64,000 nucleotides of DNA, taken from positions 1,302,456 through 1,366,455 of the forward strand of contig CM030944.1 of assembly GCA_018136815.1 (NCBI GenBank), in the 5' to 3' direction. The DNA comes from Isochrysis galbana (taxonomy: Eukaryota > Haptophyta > Isochrysidales > Isochrysidaceae). Position 1 is the stretch's first letter, and each line of letters starts with the position of its first letter. Below are positions 62,208 through 64,000 of this stretch, piece after piece. The notes under the pieces were generated by a model, which was given only the letters and a program-made list of their open reading frames with translations, was not told the DNA's origin and searched no databases. The translations under genes and the position numbers were made by a program.

Positions 62208-63118
62208 GGCTCACCTACAATACTGAGAGTAATGCATTACTCCCCCACATTACTGGGCTTGCCAAAGTAATCATGGGCCGATTACTCCACCCACAAAGTA
62301 ATCAGGGGCGGCATTACTCTCCTCAAAAAGCCTTAAAGTATTGCCTAACTAACGATTACTACCCCCGCTCTTCACTACAGCGCAGCGTGACAGTGTGAGC
62401 GCCCTGTGTTATCCCTAGCCCTAGCTAGGGTTACTAGTTCCAGTGACTAGTTCCTAGTTCCCAGTTCCCAGGCGCTGCAGCTGCATTCTGGCTGCATTGT
62501 GCATTGGCGCCACATTCGCATTCACATTGCAATTGATGATTAAAATTGACGAAGATCATTTACATACATACAATCCAACTCAAGACTACCAGTGCCCGTG
62601 ATGCCCATCTCTTGCAGCTTCCAGTATGCCCCCGGAGCCCGGGTGATGGGCTTGTAGAGGGGGTCGTATGCAAGGACCGTGCAGAGGTATTTCGTGTTGC
62701 GCTCCTCAGCCGTCATCCTTCCCTCCCAATAGCTGCCGGGAACTGCGACTTGCTCGCCAATGACGGAGCCCCGGTTGCGAATTTCAGGCAAGAATTGCCC
62801 TGTGATGCGAGCATTGCGCATGCGGCCCCGGCCTCGACCTCCAGGCATGGCAGCAAGCGGCGCGGAGGGAGGGGAGGGCCGAACACGAGTTGCGAGTTGC
62901 GAGTTCTGAGTTGCGAGTTCTGGGTACAATGTATAAAGAATAGTTTTTATTTAGTGAAGGCAAATACATACCGGTAATGCATTACATTACTAAAAACGTG
63001 ATTACTCGACCCCCGAGAGTAATCAACCTATGATTACTCGGGTCACAGAGTAGTCCATGCCACATTACTGGCGACCTTTAGTAATCATTTGTACTCTCAG
63101 TATTGTAGGTGAGCCTTG
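62205..63118. mobile_element. hAT-type element, 8-bp TSD, with internal ORF
   Basis: Flanked by GAGTGAGG at 62197-62204 and 63119-63126. Perfect 27-bp terminal inverted repeats start CAAGGCTCACCTACAA. Multiple GTAATCA/TGATTAC words crowd both ends (62230-62350, 62970-63090), the subterminal binding-site pattern of hAT elements. 914 bp. It carries one ORF but no catalytic domain, so it is non-autonomous. Confidence 0.95.
62540..62848 (-). CDS. 102-aa ORF inside the hAT-type element
   Basis: ATG at 62848: MPGGRGRGRMRNARITGQFL, then RGSVIGEQVAVPGSYWEGRMTAEERNT, KYLCTVLAYDPLYKPI and APGAYWKLQEMGITGTGSLELD. A basic start and a compact hydrophobic remainder suggest a small folded domain. It may be the leftover N-terminal domain of a transposase after internal deletion. 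Not recognised; the phrase YLCTV recurs in the small ORF at 11147-11320. Confidence 0.55.
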   Translation of the reverse strand: MPGGRGRGRMRNARITGQFLPEIRNRGSVIGEQVAVPGSYWEGRMTAEERNTKYLCTVLAYDPLYKPITRAPGAYWKLQEMGITGTGSLELDCMYVNDLRQF

Positions 63119-63129
63119 GAGTGAGGCTT

Positions 63130-63470
63130 GTGGAGGAGGGAAGAGGTGAGTGAAGCGGGGTGTGGAAGATGTCTGGGAGGAAGACTTTGGATTTTCGCCA
63201 GATGCGTGCGCACGGCGTGCGCATGATGAGTGGCACGCCGTCAGGTTTCGTCAATCCCCGCGGTGTGGTACTCGTCGAGCACAATCGTCACTCCGCGAGA
63301 CGCGAGTGCGCGGATCAACTTTTTTCTGGGGAAGGTATCTCCAAACGACCCATCTCCAACGAGGACCACGGTTCGTTCCTTCTCCTTGTCGTCGTCTGTC
63401 TTCTTGGGTTCCCCCTTTTCCTTGTCGTCGTCTGTCCTCTTGGGTTCCCTTTGAGAGCGAACGGACACCA
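63130..63470 (-). pseudogene. Fragment resembling a Fanzor/TnpB-type nuclease C-terminal part
   Basis: Minus-strand frame 63468-63241 reads ...ERTVVLVGDGSFGDTFPRKK, LIRALASRGVTIVLDEYHT, then a stop. The layout 'GDGSF...P.K.L.RAL..RG..V...DEY.T' resembles the RuvC-II to zinc-finger approach of Fanzor/TnpB proteins (recall only). A second phase continues with DGVPLIMRTPCARIW. The expected CxxC zinc residues after DEY.T are missing. Upstream is a Lys/Asp/Glu duplication (KRTDDDKEKGEPKKTDDDKEK). Truncated and shifted, so not functional if the assignment is right. Confidence 0.4.
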
Positions 63471-63744
63471 GTGCGCAGGCTTTGTTGTGTAAACGCCACT
63501 CGAGTCCTTGTGACCCCTCAGGTGTGCATTAATCCCCAAGACGACACACAACTAGTACGAAGCAACCACAAACTACCTTTGAGCGCACCCTCCCATCTAT
63601 GTGGGGGCATCACCCACTCCACCACCACACAACGTTGTCGATTGTCCCTGGCAATTCTTCGTCAGCGAGTGAAGGAGGGCTTTCCTCTCGAGGGTGGAGG
63701 CGGCGAAGGAGGAGGCGGCGAGGGCGGCGGTGGTGAGGGTGGAC

Positions 63745-64000
63745 CTTCGACAGCTCGCTCGACGAGCGCACGCGCGCCTCCCACTCGGCGCCCACGCGCG
63801 ACACGTAGCCGCTTAGGGGACCCGCGCCGGCGTCGAGGATCCCGCGCGACAGGCCGAGGTGGTGGAACTGCTCCGGCAGGCTCCGCTCGATCACGCGCTG
63901 ATCGATCGCGCGCAGCCGGAGCGCACGCTCGCACAGCACCACCTCCAGCACGCGCACCAGACCCGGCGCCGACAGCGCCTCCACCCACGTCGAGGCGCGC
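63745..64000 (-). CDS. Partial host exon at the window edge
   Basis: Minus-strand frame entering from beyond the window: STWVEALSAPGLVRVLEVVL, CERALRLRAIDQRVIERSL, FHHLGLSRGILDAGAGPLSG, EWEARVRSSSELSK. It is helical, GC-rich and of host-like composition. Downstream of 63745 the frame becomes His/Arg-rich repeat-like sequence, so an exon boundary is likely near there, though the adjacent GTCCAC is a weak donor. Family unknown; the 5' part is outside. Confidence 0.45.

Overview
This is a nuclear genome window from a GC-rich unicellular eukaryote, most likely an alga with a secondary, red-lineage plastid. Three observations point there. Host genes carry short GT-AG introns (about 80-300 bp). One gene (54049-55191) begins with a signal peptide ending in ...GEA|F, the phenylalanine-after-cleavage signature of plastid import in stramenopiles, haptophytes and cryptophytes, followed by a twin-arginine thylakoid signal. 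The surroundings are packed with repeats and giant-virus-like fragments. I cannot name the species; a haptophyte or stramenopile is the best guess.

Host genes recognised: a NOB1-type ribosome-assembly nuclease with a dual-specificity phosphatase domain embedded in it (1007-3004, -); ubiquitin-ribosomal protein S27a (13359-14069, +); an NHL-repeat/BTB protein (30346-32022, -); an aldo-keto reductase (34241-35296, +); a PAQR-family seven-helix membrane protein (41859-43052, +); an F-box/ankyrin-like repeat protein (45378-46181, +); a probably plastid-targeted ferredoxin reductase-like oxidoreductase (47211-48803, +, 4 exons); a thylakoid-lumen protein (54049-55191, +, 4 exons); the APC/C subunit CDC27/APC3 (57729-61252, -, 9 exons); and a partial gene at the right edge. 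They are unrelated housekeeping, signalling and plastid genes with no operon-like logic.

Virus-like regions: about 5-12.4 kb holds a minisatellite ORF, a heptad-like repeat protein, a two-zinc-domain RING protein, a multi-pass membrane protein and a gene resembling a hypothetical family of nucleocytoplasmic large DNA viruses. A frameshifted inverted copy of that gene lies at 22540-23172. An AT-richer island of compact ORFs at 44.2-45.0 kb is followed by about 60 bp of near-identical sequence also found at 7.2 kb.

Mobile elements fill the rest. One LINE family appears as a 4.7-kb copy with an open ORF2 (23461-28200, 17-bp target-site duplication), an internally deleted copy (21259-22414, 15-bp TSD), and two about 760-bp non-autonomous copies sharing both LINE ends (28723-29477 and 51285-52047; 18- and 16-bp TSDs). 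A second, SINE-like family has TSD-flanked copies at 39687-40074 and 52459-53105. DNA transposons include two hAT-type elements with 8-bp TSDs (50207-50680; 62205-63118), a 9-bp-TSD MITE (33484-33943) and two decayed hAT-like transposase genes (3640-4862; 15144-17021). At 49.9-53.1 kb these are nested inside one another. A fragment resembling the Fanzor/TnpB RNA-guided nuclease family may be present near 63.3 kb.

The most unusual object is the NOB1-phosphatase fusion: the phosphatase lies in the insertion point of the split PIN nuclease domain, and the catalytic signatures of both parts are present.
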